From Aquilaria yunnanensis (lineage: Eukaryota; Streptophyta; Magnoliopsida; Malvales; Thymelaeaceae): a DNA stretch of 64,000 nucleotides. Numbering within the stretch: position 1 is the stretch's first letter; the number at the start of each line of letters is the position of its first letter. Of this stretch, positions 11,499-21,840 are shown piece by piece. The notes under the pieces are model-generated. The model ran no database searches. It was not told the DNA's origin and was given only the letters and a program-made list of their open reading frames with translations. The stretch lies in NCBI GenBank assembly GCA_039654915.1, contig CM077600.1, forward strand, positions 72,301,992-72,365,991. The letters run 5' to 3'. Both the position numbers and the translations under genes were made by a program.

Positions 11499-12913
11499 TA
11501 ATGGGTTTCGGGAGCCAAACAGCGCAGCGGAATTTAACCGAAACCCTCCAGGATCCAAATGAAACGGGGTAAACCGGGTGTTCAAAAATTTTCATACCTA
11601 ATTTTCGGTTGAGATCTCTCACTCAACTGTAGAGTCGAATCACAAAACCTGAATAGTTGACGTGTTCAGGCTCTCTATGGTATCCACACGAGCCTCTCGG
11701 GATCACCACGCTTCCACCACGTCCCAGCAGATGTGTTTCTTTTGCGCTCGCAGTGCTAGCTTGTGTCCTCCAAGGAATTGCAAGAGAAGAGTGCGGCTGT
11801 CCTTTTGGGAGGCTAGGGCAAGGAGACCTGCGAATTTCTCACTAGAAGTTGTATTTATAGTGAGACTCAACTTCCAAGCCTAATAGGTTTCAAAGCCCTA
11901 ATCCAATTAGGCTTTAATTTCAGGCTTAATAATGGTTCAACTATTGGGCCCATTATTAATATGAAATTATTGTGAAACCAAAACCCAAATTATTAGCCCA
12001 TGCACTCTAATGATTCATATAGCTCTATGTGTGCGACCCAATAGGCTCTTACCACGTTGGCAATGATCATAAATCACATTTATGATCATAAGCAATGAGC
12101 AGTGTCTAGCAACACATCATTGCTACCCAAGTGACAAGATTGTCGATGATTCGACTAAACCTTTATGATCATAACCGATATATGCTATTGTCCCTTTGTC
12201 CAAGATATCAAGACTAAGCACGAGGCGTGGAATGTGTCACTCTCGTATAGCCCAATCTTTGGTTTCTTGATTACACAGTAGACTAACTTAAACTGATGGC
12301 ATTGATATCGTATATCAACTCATCCGAGCATGGCCATGCATTTTCTAAGTCTCACTCTATCAAAGGGCCCGAAGATATCACTCCCGTTACATAGGAAGGA
12401 CAAATCCCATCTTGATCATACAAATCCCTCCGCATGATATGTGACATACCCAATGACCTCCTTCAAGTTCACTCAATTACGAGCAACAAAGGAAAGTATC
12501 AAAGTATGTGACTCACATGTAGGGAACCTTGATGATCTTAGGTCGAAGGACTACATATACCATGATCACTATGAGAATCACTTATGACACTCATATAACG
12601 ATCCATGAAGTGTTCTCATGGTGGGTCGGTCCAGTACACAAGTTCTCCAACTTGTACCCATATGTAGACTACATATCTCATATTAGTCTCCATATATGCT
12701 AGTCGTTATGTATTATTGCAACCCGCTCCACAATAATACTAGATCAGGGTTGTTTAAGAATATCATTATTCTAGGGTTACAATTATGTTTGTTAAGTTAC
12801 GCAGAAACAAAACAACAAACATAATTGCTGGATTAATGCCTTAATAAAATATCATGACTCAATGTGCAAAAATACAATCATCTCATGATTGGCTTTTGGG
12901 CACAACACTAACA
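11499..12913 (-). repeat. Copia copy 1, 5' LTR
   Basis: Identical in length to the 3' LTR and about 98% identical by eye. It begins TGTTAGTG at 12913 on the minus strand and ends at 11499 beside the primer site. The promoter of the element should lie here. Confidence 0.92.
11852..11859 (-). promoter_or_regulatory. TATA-like box in copia 5' LTR
   Basis: The minus strand reads TATAAATA within ACTATAAATACAAC, conserved in the 3' LTR (4980-4987) and in the copy 2 LTR (about 43410). This is the best promoter candidate in the LTR; the start site itself cannot be seen. Confidence 0.55.
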
Positions 12914-13345
12914 GAGGTTTCTTAGCTACTTGTAGACCCATAATTTGTATTGATGGATGTTTCTTGAAAGGTAGAATAACTACTTATAGTTTTAGGCATT
13001 AATGAAAATATTTATATCTAGTCAATAACATATGCAATTATAGAAGTGAAGTCAATGAAAGTATGGACTTGGTTCTTGATGGTCTTTAAAAGTGAGTTTG
13101 ACATTGTAGGTTCTAAAGTGTGGGCATTCATGTCAGAAAGACAAAAGGCAAACATTTTCACTTTAATTTTGAAATTGATGTTTACATATTTACTTATGAT
13201 GTTTGAAATATCCTTCTTAACCATGCTACATTGTCTTATTCCAGTTGTTTAGAATTTATTTCCAGAATCTGAGCATCGATTTTTTGTGAAAAAAATCTAT
13301 ATACAAACTTCAAAAAGAACCATCCTAGTGTAGTATTGATGGATA
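12914..13345 (+). pseudogene. MULE transposase, catalytic-domain piece
   Basis: Directly after the copia element the plus strand reads CRPIICIDGCFLKG, which carries the first catalytic Asp (D-G-C) of the plant MULE transposase domain. Then come W-T-W-F-L (13066) and VWAFMSERQKA (13118-13152), matching the second conserved block with its W-x-F-M-S-D-x-Q-K signature; the usual catalytic Asp there is Glu (S-E-R). The F-P-E-S-E-H-R-F block follows near 13260. Frameshifts are present. The piece ends at the CACTA-like insertion and continues at 15158. Confidence 0.8.
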
Positions 13346-15154
13346 TACTACTAAAATTTGACCATTTTCCAATGGGCAATTTGCCAACTGTCAGACCATT
13401 GGTATTTACCAATGCGTTAGACTATTGGTAATGGTTATCAATGGTCAATGGTCAAGCGGTTGGTAGCTATCCAATGGGTTGAACCATTGATAATTACTAA
13501 TTCGAATAATTGTTAGTACGGCCTAAGCCGTTAGAAAGTGAAAAATAGGGAAAATTTTAAAACAACCATGGGAGATGTGGGACTCAAGTGGGATTTTGTA
13601 CACTATTTCAATTGTTAAAACACATAACTTTCCCTCTGTTTCTTCCTCTTCTTTCAATTGTCTCTCATCCAACATGTTTTTTTATTTCTCTAATCCAACT
13701 TTTTCTTCCCCCTTATATCTTTTTTTCCATCTTTCTTCTTCTTCTTTTTCCTCTGCTTTCCTTCTCTTCTTCATTCCCCCCCCCCCCCTTTCTCTCTATC
13801 ACACAGACACAGATTCACTAGATTCTGGATTTGCTCGGCAACACTGCCTCCTTGCTAAGTTTTTCGGTGATGCCAATGGTGGCTGGAAATTTTTTTTCCT
13901 AATTTTTTTTGTTTACATGTTTAGATTCCTTGTTTCCTCCTTTTTAATTTTCTCTAAAGCTAATTCTTCAAAAGATCAACTAATTTTCATAGATCGAGTT
14001 TTGAAGTTTTAAAGCTCAGTTTTTTTTAATTTTTGGATTTTCTGTTGTATTTTTTAAACTTTTCCTTTGGAGAGTTTTGTTGGTAGGGTGAAGACAAGTT
14101 GAATGGATCTGGCGATAACAGCAACAGCAGTGGCAGTGGTTGTTGCTAATCGCTCTAGATTGTTTGATCCAAGAGAAGACATATCTCAATTTTTTTCTCT
14201 CTCTCTCATTGTTTGTTTCTTTTTGCTGGAAATTTCAATTTGTTCAGCAGAATCTAGTTATGTCAATTTTCTACATGTCTTATGTGGTTCTTGTGCATTT
14301 GTAATTAGAGATGTATCAAAGCTCCATGTATTTTTTTTTTTGTAGGTTGAAGCTATTAGAGATGTATCAAAGCTTTAGATAGGTCATTTTCTTCCACTAC
14401 AAAGCTCCATACATGTTTCTTATTTAGTAAACTTCTTGTTTTGCATCTGTTAGGGTCATTCTTAAGTTTGGAAAATCTGAATATGCTTGTATCTATATTT
14501 GTAAAATTTGGATATCCTTGTATCTATCAAGGTTGAAATTTAAAAAAAAATTATATGTAATTTTATTTTAGGTTATTTTATTCATAATTTTATTTTTCTT
14601 ATAATTTAGTTGTTTGTGTAATTTTTTATTATTTTTAATTTTATGAAACCCAATTGGTATATAGTTGTTTCACAATTTTTGTAATATTTTTCAAAAAAAT
14701 TATTTTAATTATTTTTTAAAATGGCAGTTTTTAATGGCTTCATGTTGGAAATTGCTTTAATTTTTTGTTTGAAATGTCCTCAATTTTACCAATGGATTTG
14801 ACCATTGGTAACTTTCCAATTGTCAAATGCATTGGTACTTCCAATGGCTAAGATTTTGGTAATATACCAATGGTCAAATGCATTGATAGCTACAGATGGT
14901 TTAGCAAGTTCATAAAAGTTAAATAGTTTGTACAAAGCTTTTTAACTTAGAATGTTGGTAATTTCCAACTGTCTCTTTACCAACGGCTTAGTATTCAACC
15001 ACTGGTAAAAAAAATTTTAATGCATCGATTACCAATGACTTGCTGGCAACTATCTTGTGTCTCGCTACCAACTATCTTGAGTTGGATATTTTAAAATTAC
15101 CAATGTGAGACCATTAATAACAACCGTTGGTAAATGTCCTTTTTTTTTTTAGTG
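13346..15154. mobile_element. CACTA-like non-autonomous transposon (1.8 kb)
   Basis: The left end is TACTACTAAAA (one mismatch from CACTACTAAAA) and the right end is ...TTTTTAGTG. The flanking 3-bp duplication is ATA (13343-13345 and 15155-15157), the size expected for CACTA elements. Both subterminal regions (about 13360-13500 and 14790-15140) are packed with short direct and inverted ACCAATGG/CCATTGGT units, the usual transposase-binding architecture of this superfamily. No transposase was seen. The middle (13575-14345) contains a pyrimidine-rich stretch, a run of 13 C and an 80-codon open frame at 14103-14345. A related fragment lies at 25560-26014. It splits the MULE transposase. Confidence 0.8.
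13560..14345 (+). other. Interior of CACTA-like element, possible captured sequence
   Basis: Between the subterminal repeat arrays lies sequence of different character: a T/C-rich stretch resembling a plant 5' untranslated leader (13620-13800) with poly-C at 13776-13788, then an open frame starting MDLAITATAVAVVVAN (14103-14345). I recognise no protein domain. It could be a captured host-gene fragment, as known for CACTA and MULE elements, or simply internal element sequence. Confidence 0.3.
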
Positions 15155-15157
15155 ATA

Positions 15158-16030
15158 TTTGGGTGGGTTTCTAAAGTATATAGAAAAAGTGAGATTTCTT
15201 AATGCTGAGACACAAGCTTAAATGGAAGGAATTTTAACTCAATTTTGGTGTAGATCACAGTTTAAGGAGTTCCTTAAATTTGACATAATATTGAACAACA
15301 CATCTATGTATTTTGATAAGTTTATTCTAGAATAAAGAGATAAACCTACACTAATAATGATAGAGATAATTAAAAGCAAATTGATGGTTAGGACTACTAA
15401 CAAACAAGAAGCAATGGAATGATGAATGGAATTCCTTATCAAAAAGTTTAGAAAAAGTTGGGAAGGATCAAACAAGATGCTAGACACTGCTAGTCATTAT
15501 CTTTTGGGGGAACTAAGTATTAGATAAGTTGCCCAATTGGTCAGTTTATAGTTGATATTGGATATTGGACTTGTTCTGACAGAAAGTAATAACTCATTGA
15601 GATACTTGTCCTCATGCAAGTGCAGCTTTAGTTGACAATATAATGAACCTTGATGAGTATGTAGATAATTGTTACAAACTGACTACATATAAGAAAATGT
15701 ATGAGAATCAATGAGGCCAATTAAAAGCAAGGACCAATGGGAAGACATGCATTATACTCCAATTATGCCTTCAAACAATAATTTAGTAAAGAGTGGAAGG
15801 CCAAAAAAAATATTAAAGAGGCATGGGAGGCAGCCCCCAATGGGAAGATGAGGAGGTTTGGGATGGTTATTTATTACAACAATTTTAATAGCATAGTCAT
15901 AACTCAGAAACATGCAAAGCACCTTTCTCTATTGCACAAGCTCAACAGACAAGAAGTGTGAAGCCTGATGTTCTTTCAAGGGGAAGGAATACAACATGTA
16001 TGTTGTTGTTCTTAAAGAAACAAAGCGTGA
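15158..16030 (+). pseudogene. MULE transposase, C-terminal (SWIM) piece
   Basis: After the CACTA-like element the plus strand continues the MULE gene. In shifting frames it shows C-P-H-A-S-A-A-L-V-D-N-I followed by NLDEYVDNCYKLTTYKKMY (15600-15700), the end of the SWIM zinc-binding domain of plant MuDR transposases. A S-G-R-P-K-K basic motif follows at about 15793 (these proteins commonly carry P-G-R-P-K-K), then a G-H-N-S-E-T-C-like knuckle near 15900. Together with 4020-4626 and 12914-13345 it covers much of a MULE transposase. Stops and frameshifts show a dead relic. No MULE terminal inverted repeats were located. Confidence 0.75.
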
Positions 16031-18917
16031 GCTTCTTATTGTTTTAAGGCTTGTGAATAATTAATGTTATATACCACAAGTAAGAATGAAAATTGGTTAT
16101 GCAAGAACATCAAACTCAACAATTGCTAGTCAACAATAGTTAGACTTTAGTGCTGACACCCATGATAGAGAAACATCATGAGTTTTTAGATGGGTGTCTA
16201 ATGTGAGTATATCTTGTTGGGCTTGGAGTTTGAATGATATAGTACTATAATAATGTAATTTGGTTATAATGTGATTTCTGGGACATTCTCAAACTGTAGA
16301 CAAGATTACTCCAATTGAAGCTAGTAGATTTAAGGGCATTGGATGATCAAGAGAATATGGTAGGACTAAAGGAATAAGGTAGGCAACAAGTCTTGGCAAA
16401 TACATGAACATACCTTAGTCCATGCAGTTTAGCCAAATATGATAATGGTTCATTTTGGTGCCTAGCTAGTTACCAAATTTGCATTTTTTGTATGTTTTCG
16501 TAGGTTAGAGCTTCATAGTGATGCGAGACTTCCATAAGCTATGGATATGGTATTTTGAAAGTTATGGATATTGTATATTAGCACACTTCTTTTTTTTTTT
16601 TATAAAGATTGGTTTCGAATGTAAAATACAATTTAAGAAACTCAAACTACACCATATTAGCACCTACATCTACAATAGGGAAATCATACAAGAAAGTATC
16701 ATACATTTCTACCATCTACCATCTACACTTACTACCACCTAAACACTTAACTAAGAACCACATACATTTACTTGCTCTACTAGCCCCCTACATTTAATTG
16801 CTCTATTCCTACCCAACTACACCAAGAAGCATCAGAAACATAACCATGAAATCAGTCCAGTAGCATAATATTTGAATATTTCTGCTTGAATTTTGCCTTT
16901 GCCTTCACCTTCTTCCTCAAAAGTCAATTGGTTACTACCCTTGCACTCCCACCCGCCTTGGGGTCATGCCATTAAAAAACCTATAGTCTATATACAAAAC
17001 TTGCCTTCACCAAAGATGCAAAATGTAACAAAATAACATCTCCAAAACTAGGCTCTCAGAAAAATCTAAGAACTTCAAACCTTGTCCTTACCTTAAAATA
17101 TCTACATCTATAGAACCAAAGCCCTGGGTTCACATCAATCTAACAATTTCACATTGCAGTGATGACCCCACAATCATATTAAGTCTCTTCGGTTATGATT
17201 GCCATCTACTTGAGCTTTTAGTTATGGACTTGTATGTTTTGTGTCATTTTAATTTCTACCTCCCTTGCTAGTTTCTACTTTATTGTTTTGTTAAACTTAA
17301 CCCTCCCTTATTATCATCTATTTATCTACATCCAATGAGCTAGGTTTCAAGCCTACCCTTTCTTTTTTCGTGCCTATTCTAACAAAGTGGGTGGGTTACT
17401 AGTCCACATGGAAACAAGTCTTTCATAACATCAGCTATTTTCCACCCATTTAGATTGAAAATTAACAGAAGAACAATAGTTAGGACAAAATCTAATACAT
17501 TGAGGAATTTAATATGAAAAAATAAAGGTTAGAGACCTATTTATGATAAAAAAAGGTTAAGGATGATATGTGAAATTTACCATATATATATATATATATA
17601 TATATATATTGCTTATCTTAATTTTTTTTCATATCGATGTTTATACTTTTATGTGTACTAAAAGAGCGAAAAAATATTTAAAAATATTTTTCTTTTACAT
17701 TTCATAAGACACTTAAAGACCTACAAAAAATGCATCATTTCTTTTTATCTTTGCCTCTCTTTTAGACTCTCATGTCTATTTTATTGAAAAGTAAAACTAG
17801 CATAGACAATAAGTTTTTGAAGATTATTCTTTTTTACTCAAAAACTTTATAAGGAAATGTTACAACACGGCTACAAGAGATTGTGTATGTGTTTGCTCTC
17901 ATCAGCCCAAACCTACTCATTGAATGCAAAAAGAAGAAATGTTGTTACATAAGGAAGGACTTGAACTATGACCAATAATGTGATGTGATATTCTTCATGT
18001 CAGTTGGTTTAATATTCAATTGGTAATTTTTTTAAGAATTATTTAATTGTTTACATTGACAAAAAAATAACTCAAATTTTTTATACAAATAACATAATAG
18101 ATGATTTACACTTGATAAAATAAAATGAAGCACAAGTTTAATTGCATAAGGTATATTTAGCTTTTGATTTTTCTTACATGATTTTAAACTATATTCATGA
18201 AATTTACCCAAATTATTTATCTACTTCTTAACCAAAAGTTTTATTCTCTAAAATGATTACATATTATCAAATTGAAGGCATAAGAAAAGGAATAACAATG
18301 TAAGGAATGAGGTCAAGCATGATGCATCGGCATGATGTTAAAAGGCGAAGCTTGATTACTCATAGTGTTGACTAAGCTTATGAAAGGAAAGATACCATAA
18401 GGAACTAAAATGAACTAAAACTTGCTAATTGTGATATTGTGGATTAGAGATGTGCCCACCTCCTTTATTATTATAGACTTTCAAGGTTCGACTAGTCTTG
18501 TTGGCATTGTTGGAGAAAATTTTGAGACTGTTTGGTGGAAATGATTAAAGCAACGCTAATTGAACTTCAACTTAATCATTAGGAGAGAATTTTTGTTGAA
18601 AAAGTTCATTTGTGTATATGTTGATATGAAGACACTAAGTATGTTAGGTCATTCAATATTTGGAGATATTCAATGTGTTCAATGATTTAACCATTAGTTA
18701 GTTTCTCTTAATTATATGCTACATAGAAAAAAGAGAGAGAGAGAACAGAAATAATTTCACTAATGGTCTCTCTTTGTCTCTCTTTTCTTTTAATCATGGT
18801 ACAATAGGCGAAAACTAATGCCCATAAGATGCAGTTGGACATCGAATGGAGGAATTGTTCTAAGTATTATCTATACTCAAGGCTTTGATCTAGTGACACT
18901 TTGAAAAAAACAATTAA
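16031..18917. other. AT-rich intergenic sequence, no supported gene
   Basis: No domain-bearing frame was found. Notable items are a poly-T run near 16588-16600, followed to about 17240 by sequence that on the minus strand resembles a transcript 3' region, and a (TA)n microsatellite at 17582-17609. The rest is AT-rich with short open frames only, including those at 16518-16797. The first part, to about 16500, may be MULE 3' flank. Confidence 0.5.
17582..17609. repeat. (TA)n microsatellite
   Basis: About 14 uninterrupted AT dinucleotide units. Confidence 0.9.
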
Positions 18918-19442
18918 TGTTGGGGTGATTAGCTGAAATTCAAAGAAAATGGCTATTTTAAGTTGTTGGCAATCCAATTTATTTTAGGATTGGGTTTAAG
19001 TATTTGTTTAGAATTTAATGTTCATATTTTGATATGGTTTAGGTTTGCAGGCGGCCTATAAAAAAGCTTATTATGTTATGGTCTTGAGTATAAGAGAAAA
19101 ACCAATTATTGTGAAGAGGTAAAATGAAAGAGTTTTAGAGGGATGAGAGGTTTGGAGGCTGGAGAGAGCTAGGATGAAAAACTTTTTATAATTCTCATAT
19201 CTTGTAATTGTATGAGGACAAGATTATGGATTTATCGATTGTGTGTAGGGATCTATATGCCAGCGTAAGCAATAATGACATACCTCTACTGTAATTTTTA
19301 TATTTTGTTCAACTGGATTTCTATTATCCGTGGATATAGCTAGTTAAGAGCTGAACCATCTTAAATTCATGTATGCTTGTTTGACTATATTTGTTGTTCA
19401 TTTACATGTGATGTATGATTGAAATCCTTTTTTTTCCCAATA
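18918..19442 (+). repeat. TRIM-like element, left terminal repeat
   Basis: Begins TGTTGGGGTGATTAGCTG and ends TTTTCCCAATA just before the primer site. It contains GGCCTATAAAAAAGC, a TATA-like box also present in the right repeat. Confidence 0.75.
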
Positions 19443-19686
19443 AGTAGTATCAGAGCTTATAGTTTGGTCATGGTATAGTAGAGCTTAAGGTGTGTTCTAT
19501 GTATGGTGGAGCTTGTGTTAATATGTGTTGTTGCTCGTAATGTTGACATTCAAAGTGATGTTCATGGTTGTTTCCACTCGTTGTGGTGTTGTGTTTTGCG
19601 CTCGGTGTGTGATGTTTATATTCATCTTTTTGTTAGTAGTTGTTGTAGCATGTTTTGCTTCGGTGGAATTGAGCCAAGGTGGAGAT

Positions 19687-20103
19687 TGTTATGGTGGTTA
19701 GCTGAAATTCAAAGACAAAAATGACTTGAAGTTGTTGACAATCTAATGTATTTTAGGATTGAATTTAGGTTTTTATTTAGGATTTAGTTTTCTTATTTCG
19801 ATTTGGTTTAGGTTTGTGAGTGGCCTATAAAAAGACTTATTATGTTAGGGATTTGAGTACCAGAGAAAATCCAATTGTTATGAGGCTTTCATGAATGATG
19901 AGAGGTCTGGAGGCCAAAGAGTGTTAGGACGAGAAGTCTTTTATGATTCTCATATCTTATAATTATATAAGGGCAAAATTATGAAGTTATTAGTAATGTA
20001 TAGTGCATCCACAAGCCAGTATGAGCACTAATAGTATATCTCTTGTTTGATTCTGTTTGTTGTTCTATTGCATGTAATAAATGATTGGAAAATTTTTCCC
20101 AAA
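19687..20103 (+). repeat. TRIM-like element, right terminal repeat
   Basis: Begins TGTTATGGTGGTTAGCTG and follows the left repeat to ...GGAAAATTTTTCCC, with one deletion of about 100 bp near 20040. The exact end is uncertain by a few bases. Confidence 0.72.
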
Positions 20104-20246
20104 AAATTATTATAGATATTGGGAACTTTATTGCTAAAAAGAGGGTTCAGTAAATGGGAAAGCTTTTTTCATGTCCAATTCATGCTTTCTAATTGAGATA
20201 TGAATCCTATTTTCCTTTTAATATTTCCTAGGTTTAATTTTTTTAT

Positions 20247-20597
20247 GGTAAATTCCACCAGTTATCCTTAAACTATATCCAATGTTGCTTTTTCATCCCT
20301 AAGCTATCAAATGTTACTTAATCATCACTAAACTAGATTTAGTGTTGCTTAATTATCCTGTTGTCTATAATACCGTTAAAAGTGAATGGAAAAGTGATGT
20401 TATATCAGCAACCACGCCATTTTTCTATGCCATATTAGCAGTCATATAATTTTTTGTCAATCCTTAATGGCTGTGATGGACGGTAGGACAATTAAATAAT
20501 ATTATATATAGCTTAGGGACGATTAAACAACATTTGATAGTTTAGAGACGAATAAATAACATCGAATATAGTTTAGGGATGATTGGCAATGTTTACC
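20247..20597. mobile_element. Foldback MITE with long inverted repeats
   Basis: The two halves are extended imperfect inverted repeats: the left half has GGTAAATTCCACC, then CCTTAAACTATATCC and CCCTAAGCTATCAAATG; the reverse complement of the right half has GGTAAACATTGCC, CCCTAAACTATATTC and CTCTAAACTATCAAATG. Each arm is about 130 bp or more. The flanks are T-rich, tttttttat on the left and tttttttaa on the right, compatible with a 9-bp MULE-type duplication but weak because of low complexity. There is no coding capacity. Confidence 0.7.
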
Positions 20598-21840
20598 TTT
20601 TTTTAAAAAAATATAAAAAGAAGAACGGTACTGGAAAACTGCATGGTCTGTTGTATATGTACAGATTTTATTTGACTTTTAAGCAAATTATGAATGAAAC
20701 AAAAAAAATCTTGAATTTGATTAACTTAGTAGTGGAATTGTTTTTAATCATGAGATAAACAGAGTAAAGCACTCGATTCAGCAACAAGTTAAAAAGTGCA
20801 TGCAACATGGATTACATGAAAATGTGAGTAAGGTTTTCTAATCAATATTCATTCGTTTTGCAAATATTGGCACTTTTACTTTTATTTGTTAAAATTTAGC
20901 TTGAATATATTCATATCAATTTGTATTATAAAAAATTTTATTTATAAATTGGAGTCTTTAAGATACTATTTTCATATAAAAAGTTTATATTTTTATAAGA
21001 AATTTTGAAAGAAAAAAAATTATGAATTAATTATTATAAATAATAAATGAGACAAGTTTTGTGAAATAGGGGAATATCATTTAAAAAACTGGGCTCTATC
21101 TAATTAATAATCACATGAGCATATAATTACTATATATGAAAATAATAAATAATAACTCATTATTATAAATTATGCTGAAAGAAAGGTTAAACATTCAATG
21201 GACATTGGTGATCGTACAGATAGAGGGAAAGAAAAGGGGATAAAACTCAAAAGGGCTAATGAAATTGATTTTAATGTGCAAGATTTCACATCCACAGCCA
21301 CATCTAAATTCTTGTCAAAAAAGAAAAGGCAAGATTATTAAAATGACTTCAGCTCCTTATGGTAGTCATTTAATGACAGTTGATGGTTGAGTTGTTAAGG
21401 AAAAATGGTGAAATAAAAGATTGCTCGGACATAAACAATTCTTGGAACGAAAATACCAAGGACGACATAAACAATTCTTGGAACGAAAATACTAAGGACA
21501 ACTTCACAAAAGCAGAATCTTAAAAGGTTCGAAAAGGAATGTCATACTCATCAATCTTGTTCTGCATTTGATACAAATTTTTTTCGTCAATGTTAACGAA
21601 GAAGAGAACCGATTTCAAACTTGATTTTCAGAGCTTGATAAGGAAACCCATGAAGTCAACGTAATTTTCTCAAGATTAAATGCAATTTTGATTTCCATTT
21701 TAAAGTTGTCCTCATTTGCTACTGATTTTATGCATTACTAATCGCTCATTATTTCCTCTTCCTTTCAAAGGAAAATCATCAACGGAATTTGGTCTATACT
21801 CATTAATGTTATAAAGTTGGTACGTTTGTTATGGTGATAC
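20598..21840. other. AT-rich intergenic sequence
   Basis: No gene, RNA or element ends recognised apart from a 36-bp tandem duplication at 21428-21499. Confidence 0.5.
21428..21499. repeat. 36-bp tandem duplication
   Basis: Two adjacent copies of a 36-base unit beginning GACATAAACAATTCTTGG, differing at a single base (accaag versus actaag). It looks recent. Confidence 0.85.

Larger units (their letters stand above)
4622..12918 (-). mobile_element. Nearly intact Ty1/copia retrotransposon (copy 1) with 5-bp TSD
   Basis: An 8.29-kb element (4627-12913) lies on the minus strand, bounded by direct repeats of 1415 bp (4627-6041 and 11499-12913). It is flanked by a perfect GAGGT duplication (4622-4626 and 12914-12918). 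The right LTR is the 5' LTR. Next to it is a primer site complementary to the initiator tRNA-Met 3' end (11486-11497), and a purine tract precedes the 3' LTR. By eye the LTRs differ at about 24 positions, almost all transitions, i.e. near 98% identity, so the insertion is fairly young. With this duplication the LTR ends are TGTTAG...CATTA rather than TG...CA. It interrupts the MULE transposase between the codons for R-G and F. Confidence 0.93.
18918..20103 (+). mobile_element. TRIM-like miniature LTR retrotransposon
   Basis: Two direct repeats (18918-19442 and 19687-about 20103) enclose only about 245 bp. The internal segment begins with a near-perfect initiator tRNA-Met primer site (AGTATCAGAGCTT at 19447-19459) and ends with a purine-rich tract (AAGGTGGAGA, about 19676-19685) directly before the second repeat. 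There is no gag or pol. Size and layout fit a terminal-repeat retrotransposon in miniature. The right repeat lacks about 100 bp of the left, and overall identity looks like 75-80% by eye, so it is old. A target duplication could not be fixed because the right end is A-rich. Confidence 0.78.

Noticed and set aside
13346..15154. CRISPR-like array because of repeated ACCAATGG units
   Set aside because: The units are short, irregularly spaced and in both orientations. This is the subterminal pattern of a CACTA-like transposon.
15239..15487. Hydrophobic 82-codon minus-strand frame resembling a membrane protein
   Set aside because: It is antisense to the MULE transposase relic; the hydrophobicity comes from AT-rich antisense codons.
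18918..20103. Two solo LTRs next to each other
   Set aside because: A primer site and a purine tract are placed correctly between them, which fits one miniature element better.
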